From Neurospora intermedia (lineage: Eukaryota; Ascomycota; Sordariomycetes; Sordariales; Sordariaceae), in the NCBI GenBank assembly GCA_037102815.1, contig BTPP01000004.1:3968001-4032000 (forward strand): 64,000 nt of DNA, given 5' to 3'. The notes beneath the pieces were generated by a model that searched no databases, had not been told where the DNA came from, and saw only the letters and a list, made by a program, of their open reading frames with translations. Shown here piece after piece: positions 14,869-25,738 of the stretch. Made by a program: the position numbers and the translations under genes. Numbering within the stretch: position 1 is the stretch's first letter; each line of letters opens with the position of its first letter.

Positions 14869-15889
14869 CTCTTTCCTGGTTCAAGGGTGGCCGTCCCACA
14901 ATCAAACTCAATAATGCTGATAGGGGTAGCTTGTTTGGCAGATCAAGCCTCGGATGACACAGTGGCCTGTATCGAGGCTCAGAAGGAAGAAATGAACTTG
15001 AAGTGTCGTAGGTACAAGGAGAGACTGTGGAAGCTGAGTTACGGTTATTAGTGGGAATTTCAAAGGTGGACATTTACCATAGCGAAATGGAAAAGATATC
15101 TTTCCATTCCAGTTACCCTCATATGACTCGGTATGTGACCTCTTTCTATATCTTAGGATGTAAAACAGGGTAACCCGACTCTGGCTAGCTTTTAGAAATG
15201 CACGGAATCCCCCAAACATCGATCATTACATGGATGATTAGACTGGCGGTCTGTTGACTTGTTTTCCGAATGCGGTAAGCTGTTTACATTTCCATTTCGT
15301 TACTGGCTCAGTACTGCAGAACGTGGGTGTTGAGCACGGGCAAGCGGCGCACGGGCCGCGAGAGCGCAGTAAACGCGGAAAATGTTAGGAATTGAAAAGA
15401 TGCCATATTTACCGTGTCTATCAACCTCTAGGGTGGGCGGCCTGGAAAAAGAAGAAAACAAAGCAGCTCGTGCCAGCTGAAGCTTGAGTAGAATGGATAT
15501 ATCCTTCCCTCTATATATTCTAGCGATTGTTGATAGCTGTTCCTGCTATTCAAACACTGTGACGGCATGCAGTCATAATGTGGTGCGCGATGGACGGGAG
15601 TCTTCTACGTCTTTCTACATGACCCCACTCCTCTGGTGTACCTAGTGTTGAATATCGTCAGGAGTTATGGACCCCGCCATAACACAAGCTGGCCCCCTCC
15701 CCTCCTCTTCCGCTCTCTGCTCCTTACATGGCAACTTGCTTGGAACCAAATCTTTACCCGTATTTGCGCAAGTCTTTGACACTGCTTCACTTTTGCGATT
15801 TGCACACCAGTAAAGTATTTCAGAAGCGCTTCTCCAATTCGAACATCTGAATCAATAGTCAGAATTACTGCTCGCCGCAAAGCGTCAGG
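14235..15889. other. Intergenic between F-box/LRR gene and CDC37
   Basis: This 1.65-kb stretch has no supported gene. It carries a TTTC/poly-T tract at about 14,810-14,870. The right end holds the CDC37 promoter. The minus-strand ORF at 15665-15970 overlaps CDC37 exon 1 and looks spurious. Confidence 0.55.
14810..14870. repeat. TTTC microsatellite running into poly-T
   Basis: Several TTTC units are followed by a T tract of roughly 28 nt and then CTCTTTCC. It lies outside genes. Confidence 0.8.
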
Positions 15890-17499
15890 ATGCCGGTCGA
15901 CTACAGCAAGTGGGTAAGTTGCCATTTTTTGGCCACCATGAGTGCTACTCGTGGACAGATGCACTGACATGCCGATTCAGGATGCGCTGGAGCTCAGCGA
16001 TGACTCTGATGTCGAGGTTCATCCCAACGTCGACAAGCGGTCTTTCATTCGCGCCAAGCAGAACCAGATTCATGCGGAACGTCAGCAACGCAAGCTCCAG
16101 ATCGAGACCCTCAAGTACGAAAGAATCATCAACGATACTCTGATCAAGCGGATCTCCTCCCTTCTTGCCTCTCTCAAGGCTCATGCTTCGGAAGTCAGCT
16201 CGCGCAACCCAGGCGAGGTGGCCTTCCAGGCTGTCATAGAGTCGGCCGCTGGTCTAGATCCCAAGGATGACCAGCCCCCACCAAGGCCTGCCGGTGTTCA
16301 CAATGCAGAACAACCCCTGCCTACGTACACCAAGATGATGGCCACGCTTCTTGACGATGTGAACAAGACTTTGGAGGAGAAGAAGGTAGAGCAAGACAAG
16401 AGATACGAAGCTACTATCGCGGAAGTGGAGGAGCACCTCAAGAAAGTCACAACCCTACAGTGCGAGTTGCTCAACAAGCTTGACGAGCTGGAAAAGATTG
16501 ACAAGAGCAAGATTACGAGCGAGTCTATCCACACGGGCTTTGACAGCACGCACATCAACAAGGCGAAGGCCTCTACCTCAGGAGACAAGAAGGAGGCGTC
16601 CAAGGTCGAACTTCTAAACCCGAACTACAGCGCCACCGACAGCCTACCTGCGCCCAGCACGACTACGAACGATGATGACGATGATACTGAAATTGAGGCT
16701 TCTCCTGCCGCCAAACAATTCGCTTCGATCAAGGCAGACGACTACCGGGAGTCCCTCGCCTTCCTTACGAAACACCCAGAAATCCTTACCGAAAAAGAAA
16801 CCGATGGCTTGCTCGTCCTCGCTTTCGACGCACAGCTTCAAAACCGTGACGACTATGCTCGCAATTGCGTCCACCAAGCACTCCTGCTGCAGTACTGCCG
16901 GGCTTTGGGACGCGACGGCGTCGCTTTGTTCTTCAAGCGCATCACGACACAAGGCCACCAGGCCCAGGAGGTCTTCTTCAAGGATGTGCAGGACACATAT
17001 TACAAGATCAAGAATAGAGCTAGAGAAATCAACCTACAGAGGGCAAAGGAAGAGGCCGAAGGTGGCAGCCAAGAGGGTGTGGAACAGATCCAACTGCATG
17101 CGGTAGAGCCTGGTACGGTGATAAACATCAACATTCCTCCAGCCGACAGTGAAGACCCGGAGGTACAGCAAGCTAGAGCTATCTTTGAGAGCTTCAGTCC
17201 CGAGATGAAGAAGGCTCTGGAATCGGGCAAGTTGGATGAGGTGAACAAGGTTCTGGGCAAGATGAAGGTTGAGGAGGCTGAGGAGTTGGTGAGCAAATTT
17301 GGAGATGTAAGTTGACAGTCGTTTGCTCCCGTGTTGGTTCGCTGCGAGAACAGAATTGCTAACGTGAGGTCTTTAGGCTGGTGTTTTGAGTCTCGAGGAG
17401 GAAATCATTGATGCCACTACACAAGAGGGCCAGGAAAAGTGGAAGGAGATCGAAGCTGCCAAGAAGCACGCAGATGAGCCCGCTGGTGACCCGGAATGA
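15890..17499 (+). CDS. CDC37: Hsp90 co-chaperone Cdc37
   Basis: Cdc37 delivers client kinases to Hsp90 in the cytosol. Exons are 15890-15913 (eight codons), 15981-17306 and 17377-17499, giving 490 aa. MPVDYSKWDALELSDDSDVEVHPNVDKRSFIRAKQ is split after Trp8 by intron 1 and contains the conserved SDDSD casein-kinase-2 site. A kinase-binding coiled-coil region follows. The central Hsp90-binding domain includes FLTKHPEIL, DDYARNCVHQALLLQYC and VALFFKRI. The C-terminal helical domain includes VQQARAIFESFSPEMKKALESG. The length matches filamentous-fungal Cdc37. Intron 2 has a TGCTAAC branch point near 17358. Confidence 0.95.
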
Positions 17500-18972
17500 T
17501 TGATGTAAGACGCCGTCTTCGTACCTTTCGTTCTCGCTTGGAACCCGTTAGGACATAGGCATTGTAATTTCGACGGACATAGCAACGAACATAGAAGCAT
17601 ACCAGGCTTCAAGCTATATCAAGGTCATGTGTTAGCTCTGCCCTGTTTTCAGAATTCACTATACGGATCGCCTTTTCGACCAATAAGCAGGTAGTTGGCT
17701 GAATCGTCCTACAGTCGAGTTTCTGTTACTGAGTTATGGCTAGCATATCAGATTTAGCATCACTCCCAAGTTTACGGGATTGTCAGTTGATCGCCTTGGT
17801 CCTGTCCGTAAGCAACACAATGGCCACGCAATCAGATACCAATCTTGATCAAAGAGAGCATTAACATGGTCAAGACTTGCGTGGGTGTTTTATTCGTTCA
17901 TCTTGAAATACCCCAAGCGAGAGCAAGCAGCCTCTTTCTCCACAAGCTTACGTTTTCTTTGCTGAGCTGACACAGCTGCCCAGTAAGGTGCTCGCAAGTT
18001 CACAACCTCTGGTATGGCCAGATACGAATGGTAATTGTTTTACGGAATTCCTCATTGAAGAGTACCTGAGTGAGAGAATCAAGGAGTGGTGTCCCTGATG
18101 TTTCGAGGGTGTTTGAGAGGTTTATACTCGTCTGTGCCTGATCGGGAAAACCATGGGACCCCTCAGTGCCGTCGCTGGGGAGACCCTTTTCTGGGTCGCC
18201 AATAGCCAATCAGAATCTGCGATTCCTCTCCTGCATAGTTACCCCTGAGTCGCAAACACAAAGTTGGCGGTACGTACACATATCTCCAGATTGGGAACTC
18301 CGTTCTACTCCATGAGACGCAGCCTCACCTAATTTCGGCCTCAGTCTGGGGCTTTTGTATGAGCCGCGCACGCTGTGAATCTGCGAGTCCAAAAGGGCGA
18401 AGATTGGGGGTAACCGCTCGACCATTTACAGATAAGCGGGCTGACTGACAACATCAAAGCGAGGCGCAGCACGCCTCCTTGTCAAGTTACAGCACAAAGT
18501 TGTTTCATAACGCTGAAGTTGACTGGTGAGAGGAAGTCTTTTTTCCCTCTCTCTTTTTTAAGAAACAGAGCCTCCTTGTCGTCGCAAAGACGTGGACGGG
18601 GTGGGGTGATCTTCAACTCATTAGCGGATCCCAACCCATTGGGTAAAGGTGAATGTACATGCGTACCCATGCAGATCCGTTCGAAGAGCAGTCTTTCTCT
18701 AGTGCAGAAAGAAAGGAAAGTCGGTGGATGAGGCGAGGCCCAAAACGATTGCGGAAAACTTGCATTCTTCTGCTTGACATTCTCTTCCTACTCCTTTCGA
18801 TATTTCTTTTCCTTAGACTCTTCAATACTCACGGCATTTTTGGGAGTTTAGTTCTAGTCGTTTGCTTATTACACTCGATACCAGCCAGGCTCGGGGGCAG
18901 AGAGCCGAGACCCTTTCTCACGATCCCAATCACCGCAACTCCTCCACGGGGGTCAATTTGAAAGTAATAATA
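17500..18972. other. Intergenic between CDC37 and PLC-like gene
   Basis: This 1.47-kb gap lies between two plus-strand genes. It should hold the CDC37 3' UTR and the promoter of the secreted PLC-like protein. No supported ORF, RNA gene or repeat was seen. Confidence 0.55.
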
Positions 18973-20163
18973 ATGCCATCACTCATCTCATCTCTGGCAA
19001 CGGCGCTATTACTGGTTTCTGGAATTTGCGCCATTCCACAGGGACCATCTGGAGCCGAGAGTGGGATCGTAAGCGCGGTTGCGGCAGCCTCGGTATCAAC
19101 GGCAGGCGTAGCCGTCTCCCAAGCAACAACAGCATCACCGTCATCGAGCAACGCCGCCAGCGGTATCTCTGCCTGTAACAACTCACCGTTGCTTTGCGAT
19201 CGGGCCTACAACAATGTCACTCACATGGGCGCGCACGATTCGTCCTTTCTCCGTGATGCGAGCACCAGTGACAGCTTAGCCGGCAATCAGTATTTCAACG
19301 CAACAGTCGCCCTCGACGCCGGTATCAGACTGCTCCAAGCCCAAGTCCACGATGTCAACGGGACACTCCAACTATGTCACACCAGCTGCAACCTGCTAGA
19401 CGCAGGGCCACTCCAAGACTGGCTGGCCAAGATAAAGTTCTGGATGGACAATAACCCCAACGAGGTGGTGACGATCTTGCTTGTCAACTCCGACAACAAG
19501 CTCGTTTCTGACTACGCCGCCGTGTTCGAGGGATCCGGTATCTCTACTTACGGCTACCAACTGAGCAACGGCAGCTCAGCCAGCAACACCTGGCCCACGC
19601 TAGGAGACATGATCACCTCCAACAAGCGCCTGGTCACCTTCATCGCCTCCATCGACTACTCGCCCACCTACCCGTACCTGCTAAGCGAGTTCGACCATGT
19701 CTTCGAAACCGCCTACAATGTCCTCAGCCTGAGCGGGTTTAACTGCACCCTGGATCGGCCCAAGGGACAGGGTTCGGCAGGGGACGCTATCTCGGCGGGG
19801 TTGATGCCGTTGATGAACCACTTCGCGGACAGCCTGCTCTTGCAGGGCGTCCAGATACCGGACGAGACGGACATCGACATTACCAACAGCCCGGATACTT
19901 CCACCACGGGAAACCTGGGCTTGCACGCTGATACCTGCGTCAAGCAGTGGGGAGTGAAGCCGACGTTTATTTTGGTAGACTTTTTCGATCACGGGCCGGC
20001 GATCGATACAGCCGATCGGTTGAATGGGATCACGGCCACAGGGAGGAAGTCGGTGTCCGGGGAGAGTAATGGGAGCACGAGTGGCGCGGGGGAGAACCAT
20101 TCGCCGATGGGCATGAATGTCGCGCTGATTGCGTTTGTGGTCTTTGCTCTGGCGATGATATAG
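18973..20163 (+). CDS. Secreted, GPI-anchored PLC-like phosphodiesterase
   Basis: This is a single-exon 396-aa protein. An N-terminal signal peptide (MPSLISSLATALLLVSGICA) and a C-terminal Ser/Gly-rich stretch ending in a hydrophobic tail (MNVALIAFVVFALAMI) predict export and GPI anchoring to membrane or wall. The middle resembles the PI-PLC X-type TIM barrel found in fungal PLC-like phosphodiesterases: THMGAHDSSF supplies the first conserved His, LLQAQVHDVNG and LQLCHTSCNLLDAG follow, then WLAKIKFWMDNNPNEVVTILLVN. No Y domain, C2 or EF-hand is present, so it is not a signalling PLC. Substrate unknown. An in-frame extension upstream to 18862 lacks secretion features, and the start at 18973 puts the signal peptide first. 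Four Cys near residues 70-140 could form disulfides. Confidence 0.8.
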   Translation: MPSLISSLATALLLVSGICAIPQGPSGAESGIVSAVAAASVSTAGVAVSQATTASPSSSNAASGISACNNSPLLCDRAYNNVTHMGAHDSSFLRDASTSDSLAGNQYFNATVALDAGIRLLQAQVHDVNGTLQLCHTSCNLLDAGPLQDWLAKIKFWMDNNPNEVVTILLVNSDNKLVSDYAAVFEGSGISTYGYQLSNGSSASNTWPTLGDMITSNKRLVTFIASIDYSPTYPYLLSEFDHVFETAYNVLSLSGFNCTLDRPKGQGSAGDAISAGLMPLMNHFADSLLLQGVQIPDETDIDITNSPDTSTTGNLGLHADTCVKQWGVKPTFILVDFFDHGPAIDTADRLNGITATGRKSVSGESNGSTSGAGENHSPMGMNVALIAFVVFALAMI

Positions 20164-21349
20164 ATGATGTTATTTGTTTAAACTAGAGTGCTAGAATAAT
20201 TTGGGTTGAAGAAGCTCATGCACATGGTCACCGTGGCGTTGGGCGTAACTTTTGTTCGAGGGTGTAATTGGTGCTTTGGGGTGAAGGTAGACTGGCCTGA
20301 TCAAACTGGCCTGCGGTCTGGATAATTGGACCCACAATCGAACTTGCTTAATGACAATCAGTACGGGTGTTACACGAGAGTTGGTGATGGAGATTTTACG
20401 GTATTCTCCCCTTACCATGACTCTTGTGAGGCTATGCCGTCTTCACCAGCTATATTTCTACATCAGCACGTTCCTGAGTTTCTTCTATACCATGCCCAAA
20501 CATCTCCTGTTCACTGACAGGCGACGAGCTTATCCATACCGCCCTGTCGTTTCATCCGAGATCCTCGTTTGGTTGAGTGGAAAAGAAAAGCCGTCCACTC
20601 GCATATATAAATCAACTGTTTATTCTCTTCCAAGTGCTCCACCCCCTCCCCCTTCTCTCGCCCTTCATGATCAGCTCTCTACTAAACGTTCGACGATTAG
20701 TGAGTCATAACACAAAGGCAACTCAAAGAAGTGAACAAATCGATGCCGTACTGTTAGGAGCAAAGAGTGTACTTCTCTGCTGTTTTTTTTCATCCGATTT
20801 CCAACGTTGCCTTCCGTTTGCCTCTTCACAGGGAACTGGATGAGACTGGCAAGTCGTTGCTGAAGAGGTTCTTTTCGGCCGATTCGAGAATCACCTGCCG
20901 TCAACGGGATCGAATGGTTGGCTGCTCAGGCAGAAGAACTGTACGCTTTATCCACTACACAAAGTCTCCATACTAACCTTCACTGTCATGCGGATAGATT
21001 CTGGCCGCTCCTTCCTTAATGCGAAGGTTGATCCAGAGGTGAACTATCGGGAAGGTATGGTCGAGACACCATCTCATCGTCATCAAGTAATTCAAGCTCC
21101 TTCGCGTGAGCTTGAACCTCTTCGTTCTTCACACCTTTTCGTGCGGTCGCCGTTTGCTCACGCCCACGGATAAATTATCCTACAACTTCGCTACCGGCAC
21201 TGCAGACACCAGCGCATCCTTGATTCTTTCTCACTCGTTTCTGATTGATTGTTGACACCTAAATTTGCAAGCGTTTACCCCGCGCAAGAACGAAAAAGCT
21301 GAGATCTCGAGGCCATTGAGGATCCGGACGCAGTGAGCACACGGAAACA
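20164..21349. other. Intergenic, PLC-like gene to F-box-like gene
   Basis: This 1.2-kb stretch has no supported gene. Short plus-strand ORFs at 20.3-21.2 kb show no domain signature. The right end should be the promoter/leader of the next gene. Confidence 0.55.
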
Positions 21350-22388
21350 ATGAGTTCATCTAGAGCGACGTTCTACGCGCACCAGACGCTCAATCTCCAC
21401 GCCCGGTATGGACTATCGGACAACGCGAAGAAACTTCTCCGAGCTCACGACCACTGGAAGATGGGAGGCCTTGAGCGAGATCAACTGGGTCGTCTGGTCC
21501 GAATGTCTCCCGACATGCGCAAGTCAATCACAGATACAATCACCAAATGCGCCGAGATAATGCGCAAGAAACCTGCCGAGGTCAAGAATTGTATCGATAT
21601 CATCCAGGCCTGTACTGAGATTCTGGATGCTGCTGGTGAGGATTATTCTTCATGATCCAGTTCATCTGTACTGCATACATTTGGTACGGAGACCCATATG
21701 CTAATAGTGCTGTTGACTAGACAAACCGCCCGATTTGGAAGGCTTCCCATTCCTTAAACTACCCGCCGAACTACGTCAGAACATATATCGCTGGTACGCC
21801 ACCAAAATCGTAGCCACGACGTTAGTTGCCTATTCGAACGCAGTGGGTTGCGACTGCGGCAAATGGACACCTCCAAATCCTTCAACTCTCCCTGCTATAC
21901 ATCGCGTAGACATGGCGTTGGCTAGGACCTGCAGTCAAATCAAGTCCGAATACCTCGAATTCATCTATCACAAATACACCTTATATTTCGACTGCAGCTG
22001 TGAATTGAATAAGCGCTTGAAAGGCAACTCAACCTTGCGTGCCAGTCTTCGTTCAATCAAGGTCCATTGGACAGGCCCGGTGTCGGACAAAGCCTTCAGC
22101 CGTCTCGCCAAGTGCAAGGAGTTAAGACATCTTGACATAGCCATCTCCAAGTCAACCACCAATTTCGAGACTCCCAGGGAGAAGGAGATGCGGCGTTTCT
22201 TTCATTCGATGAAGCCGGCTCGACTTGCGGACGCTCTGGGAATCGAGGAACTGCTCAGCATTCGAGGCCTTACGTCGGTTTGTGTCTCCCACGTGAACGG
22301 CAGACAGAGCACAAAGCGCACGGATGAAGAGCGGGCAAATCTCCAGGGGCTACTCATTTTCAAACTCCGCGTCCCCGAGCTCGACTAG
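21350..22388 (+). CDS. F-box-like domain protein (hypothetical)
   Basis: Two exons, 21350-21635 and 21721-22388, encode 317 aa. The 85-nt intron has donor GTGAGG, a TGCTAAT branch and acceptor CTAG. Splicing joins ILDAA to DKPPDLEGFPFLKLPAELRQNIYRWY in frame, which is the start of an F-box-like helix (FxxLPxELRxxIY) typical of Sordariomycete F-box-like proteins. The first ~95 residues are a charged helical N-terminal region. The part after the F-box is Cys- and charge-rich (CDCGKW, FDCSCELNKRL), with no leucine-rich repeat. Without splicing the first exon would stop after 101 aa. The specific role is unknown; cullin-RING adaptor is an inference. Confidence 0.65.
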
Positions 22389-23872
22389 GGAATAACATTC
22401 GGGAGGGTGAGGCGGTCGTGCCAGCCATGCTTTGGGTGTGTATGCCATATAGGGGGTTGGGCAGCCAGGTCATTCAAGTGGAGGAATGCAGAACATGACC
22501 GAAGTGCAAGCGCTTGGGCATGTGGAAGCGAGCCGTAATGACAACCTGTTGGGTTCTCGCTGATATGTTTGAGCAATGTCCGAATACCTTGAACGAGTAT
22601 ATGGAGAGTTGTAGATGTCAGGGGCTGGATGGATCACATAAGGGGGGAAGGGGGGGGATCTCGATCTCAAACCAGCAGTCGATATACAGCAGCAGGGTCT
22701 CGACTCTCGAGGACACAAACGTCCAACTGGGAAGGAAGATGTTGCAACGAGAAATTGCGAAAGCCTCCATAGGGAAAGAAGAAGGTTCCGCACTCAATGA
22801 ACGTCACAGAGTTTATTCTTGTCTAGTACGCAGCTCGCAAGGAGGCGCATCCTGGCTCAAGATCAACCCCAGGGCAGGATAGTTGACCGAATCAGGCATA
22901 AGACGGCATCGCACAAGATATAGTTATGGACGGCACTGGAACCTACTGTTTATCGTGTCGAACTAACGTCCTCAATTTGGGAGGACAGAGACACATTCCG
23001 CATAAGGCTTTTGTGCCCCAGCTGGGTCGATGATTTGGCTCTTGGTAGCGGAATGGTAGTCATTGCTTTTGGCCTACATTCATGAAGAAAGACGTGACGT
23101 GCCGGCATATAGTTCACCAGACGTGCAAGCCTTGACGTTTTGAGTTGTCTTTGAGTTGTCAACGGGTGATGAAGTTAGGAAGGGTGAGGTTTTGCTTGAA
23201 AAATGAGTTAATTCGAGGTTCAATGTGGACCCACTTAGACGTTTCTTGCCTTGCCAATTGCCAAAAGGTCCTGGCAGCTGTCAGCTACCTCGTCTACTGC
23301 GCTCTAGTACCGTTCCCTTGATACTTCAACATTTCACATCAACCATCAACACTGACATCCTAAGTTCTCAGGGCTTTGTGACACCTGGGGCTGCAATCAC
23401 TGTGGCGCTTGTGTCGCCTACTACGACATTCGTAACTTGGGCTATGGCTGTGCGATCGGAGGTTTGTGACGACGACTAAGTGTTGACCAGTGTAATGGTT
23501 ATCATGGTTGGGTTATTCTGGCATTTGAGCGGTGGCCGAGCGTATTTCTGGTTCCACAGACTTCTGGCTGTTGGAGCAGGCGGAACGCATTTGTTGACTC
23601 GCTATATTAACTTTGATAAATATGGTCACCGGCAATACCATGCATTGGCAAGAAGTTGTTGTTCTGTCGAACCGTTTGTAAGTGGGGTAGATTCACACAG
23701 GTTGAAGTGCCCTGAGACGCGATATCTACAGGAGATCAGATCGGAAGGAAGTTGGCTGGTATACTGGTTGAAGTGTAGAACCTGCGAAACTTCGTCGTGA
23801 ACACGATTTGCTGTTGAGGTGAAGGACTGCTGAACGTCAGAGGTTCTCGAAGTGGAGGGGCAAACGAGAATC

Positions 23873-23888
23873 GGGGTTAGGGTTAAAG
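23873..23888 (+). promoter_or_regulatory. Telobox-like element upstream of RPS18
   Basis: GGGGTTAGGGTTAAAG lies about 225 bp upstream of the RPS18 ATG. TTAGGG-type boxes are bound by Tbf1-like factors and mark ribosomal-protein promoters in many fungi. It is a single, non-tandem copy, so it is not a telomere remnant. Confidence 0.65.
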
Positions 23889-23988
23889 CTGTGCTTGAAG
23901 CTAGACGATTACAGGCAACTGACAGGCACCTGCCCGTGCACGAGCCATCTGCTTCATTCACAGCATTTGCACGACACTTTTGCCCCGC

Positions 23989-23994
23989 CACGTG
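23989..23994. promoter_or_regulatory. CACGTG E-box upstream of RPS18
   Basis: A CACGTG core (context GCCACGTGAC) sits about 120 bp before the RPS18 ATG and about 100 bp downstream of the telobox. Cbf1-type bHLH proteins bind this core, and Tbf1 plus Cbf1 sites occur together on ribosomal-protein promoters in Candida albicans. Confidence 0.5.
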
Positions 23995-24112
23995 ACGCAC
24001 AAATTTCGAAAACCATCTGGGCTCGAATTCGACGGAGCACTTCCCACGAACCTGCGACCGAACACACAGCACAGACAATATCGAGGCGGTATCCTCGAAA
24101 TCATTGCCCAAG

Positions 24113-25345
24113 ATGTCTCTGGTGTCCGGCGAGAAGGTATGTTGCAATCCTGCAAATTCATCTCCTCCCGAAGGAGATCATGCGTTGCCCAAAAAAAACC
24201 GAGGTTCTTGGCTGCGGTCGTTGTTCATCCTCTGGCGTCGTGGGGATGCCATCACGAGTGACGAGCTGGCGTCGCTGCCCACCTTCAAAATCGATGCAAA
24301 TACGAGACGATACAACGCGAAAATACAAGGAAGTGGCGTCCCACGACAATGTCGCGACAAACAAACGGTTCATCGATGCGCCGACTTCCGAATACCGATG
24401 ACGGCTCCAAGCGATGTGTAGGCATGGAAGTGGATATGGCTTTGCAGTTAGCCTGTGGCCGACCGAGGATGAAGACGAGCGACACGGCCTTTGACGACGA
24501 GAGACTGCTATTCGACATGATACGCATGCGGTGGGCGATAATAGAGATGGCAATACGAACACGCGACCATGAGCATTCGATTGAGCACTGAGCTCTAGGA
24601 CCGATGCTTGGATATCGCGGCAGCCGAAGGAGAACAACACGGCAGAACCAAGAACCAAAACCGGCAAGCGCTGGGATGCATGATCTTCGACCGGATATCC
24701 TACAAAACGCTTTCGGATGCTAACTGTCTTTTCAGAGCAACTTCAACCACATCTTGCGTCTGCTCAACACCAAGTATGTTCATCCATGCACTTCATGATC
24801 CAAACCATATCGCGAATCCGGAACAGAACCGTTTTCAAGAGGAGGGTCAATATGTTGAATACGGACGCTGACTTTTATGCAGCGTTGACGGCAAGCAGAA
24901 GGTCGTTTACTCCTTGACCAAGATCAAGGGTGTCGGTCGCCGCTACTCCAACCTCGTCTGCAAGAAGGCCGATGTCGACCTGAGCAAGCGTGCCGGTGAG
25001 CTCACCTCTGAGGAGCTTGAGCGCATCGTCACCATCATGCAGAACCCCACTGCCTACAAGATCCCCGCTGTACGTTTGAACCGCTTTCACTCGATATGAC
25101 TTCGTCGTCTAACTTGTCTACAGTGGTTCCTCAACAGGCAGCGCGATATCGTTGACGGCAAGGACTCTCAGATCCTCGCCAACGGTGTCGACTCCAAGCT
25201 CCGTGACGATCTTGAGCGCCTCAAGAAGATCCGCGCCCACCGCGGTCTCCGTCACTACTGGGGCCTCCGTGTTCGCGGTCAGCACACCAAGACCACTGGC
25301 CGCCGCGGTCGTACCGTCGGTGTCTCCAAGAAGAAGGGCAACTAA
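24113..25345 (+). CDS. RPS18: 40S ribosomal protein S18 (uS13)
   Basis: This is a component of the small-subunit head near the decoding region. Exons are 24113-24136, 24736-24773, 24885-25069 and 25134-25345, giving 152 aa, the length of the human protein. The sequence runs [61 protein letters not shown], then [13 protein letters not shown] and the basic tail [25 protein letters not shown]. Every junction is in frame. Intron 1 is 599 nt, far longer than introns 2 (111 nt) and 3 (64 nt). It begins after codon 8, a common arrangement in fungal ribosomal-protein genes. The promoter carries a telobox and a CACGTG core. Convergent with SDO1. Confidence 0.97.
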
Positions 25346-25738
25346 ATCTGTGCGGGCATATTCGGCGCTGCTTTTTCTGGGTTATTGGTGGTGTTATTCC
25401 AAGACGGGCAGTCATGGACATCTGGGACTGAATTGTTTCGCCCTGCGCGTATCTGGATTCTAGGTAGCCTATGGCTAATGGGGGAACTCGCATAATGGAA
25501 GACACATCATTGACAGCATGACAATAAACGGCGTGGATATGGAAAATGATTTACTGTTGGGATTTTCATTCGGTCTGTTTGGACGTGAAACACGCAAATC
25601 CATTTAATCCATTGCCTAAAACAACCCACTATGATTTTCGATGCCATAACGCCCATCCCATGTATATGACTAAGACTACCATGGACGAAGACCCAGAGAG
25701 TATCAGCCATTTTAATTAAGAAACGAAGTCATTGCTTT
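25346..25738. other. Convergent 3' intergenic region, RPS18 / SDO1
   Basis: This 393-nt gap lies between the two stop codons. It is AT-richer than its flanks and presumably contains both 3' UTRs. No gene was seen. Confidence 0.6.

Larger units (their letters stand above)
22389..24112. other. Intergenic upstream of RPS18
   Basis: This 1.7-kb stretch has no supported gene. The 3' 250 bp contain the ribosomal-protein promoter elements listed separately. Overlapping ORFs on both strands at 23.2-24.4 kb straddle RPS18 exon 1 and look spurious. Confidence 0.55.

Noticed and set aside
15665-15970. 101-codon minus-strand ORF before CDC37
   Set aside because: Overlaps CDC37 exon 1 and its first intron on the opposite strand; no domain.
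23873-23888. Interstitial telomere repeat
   Set aside because: Only one and a half TTAGGG units, located at a ribosomal-protein promoter; better read as a telobox.
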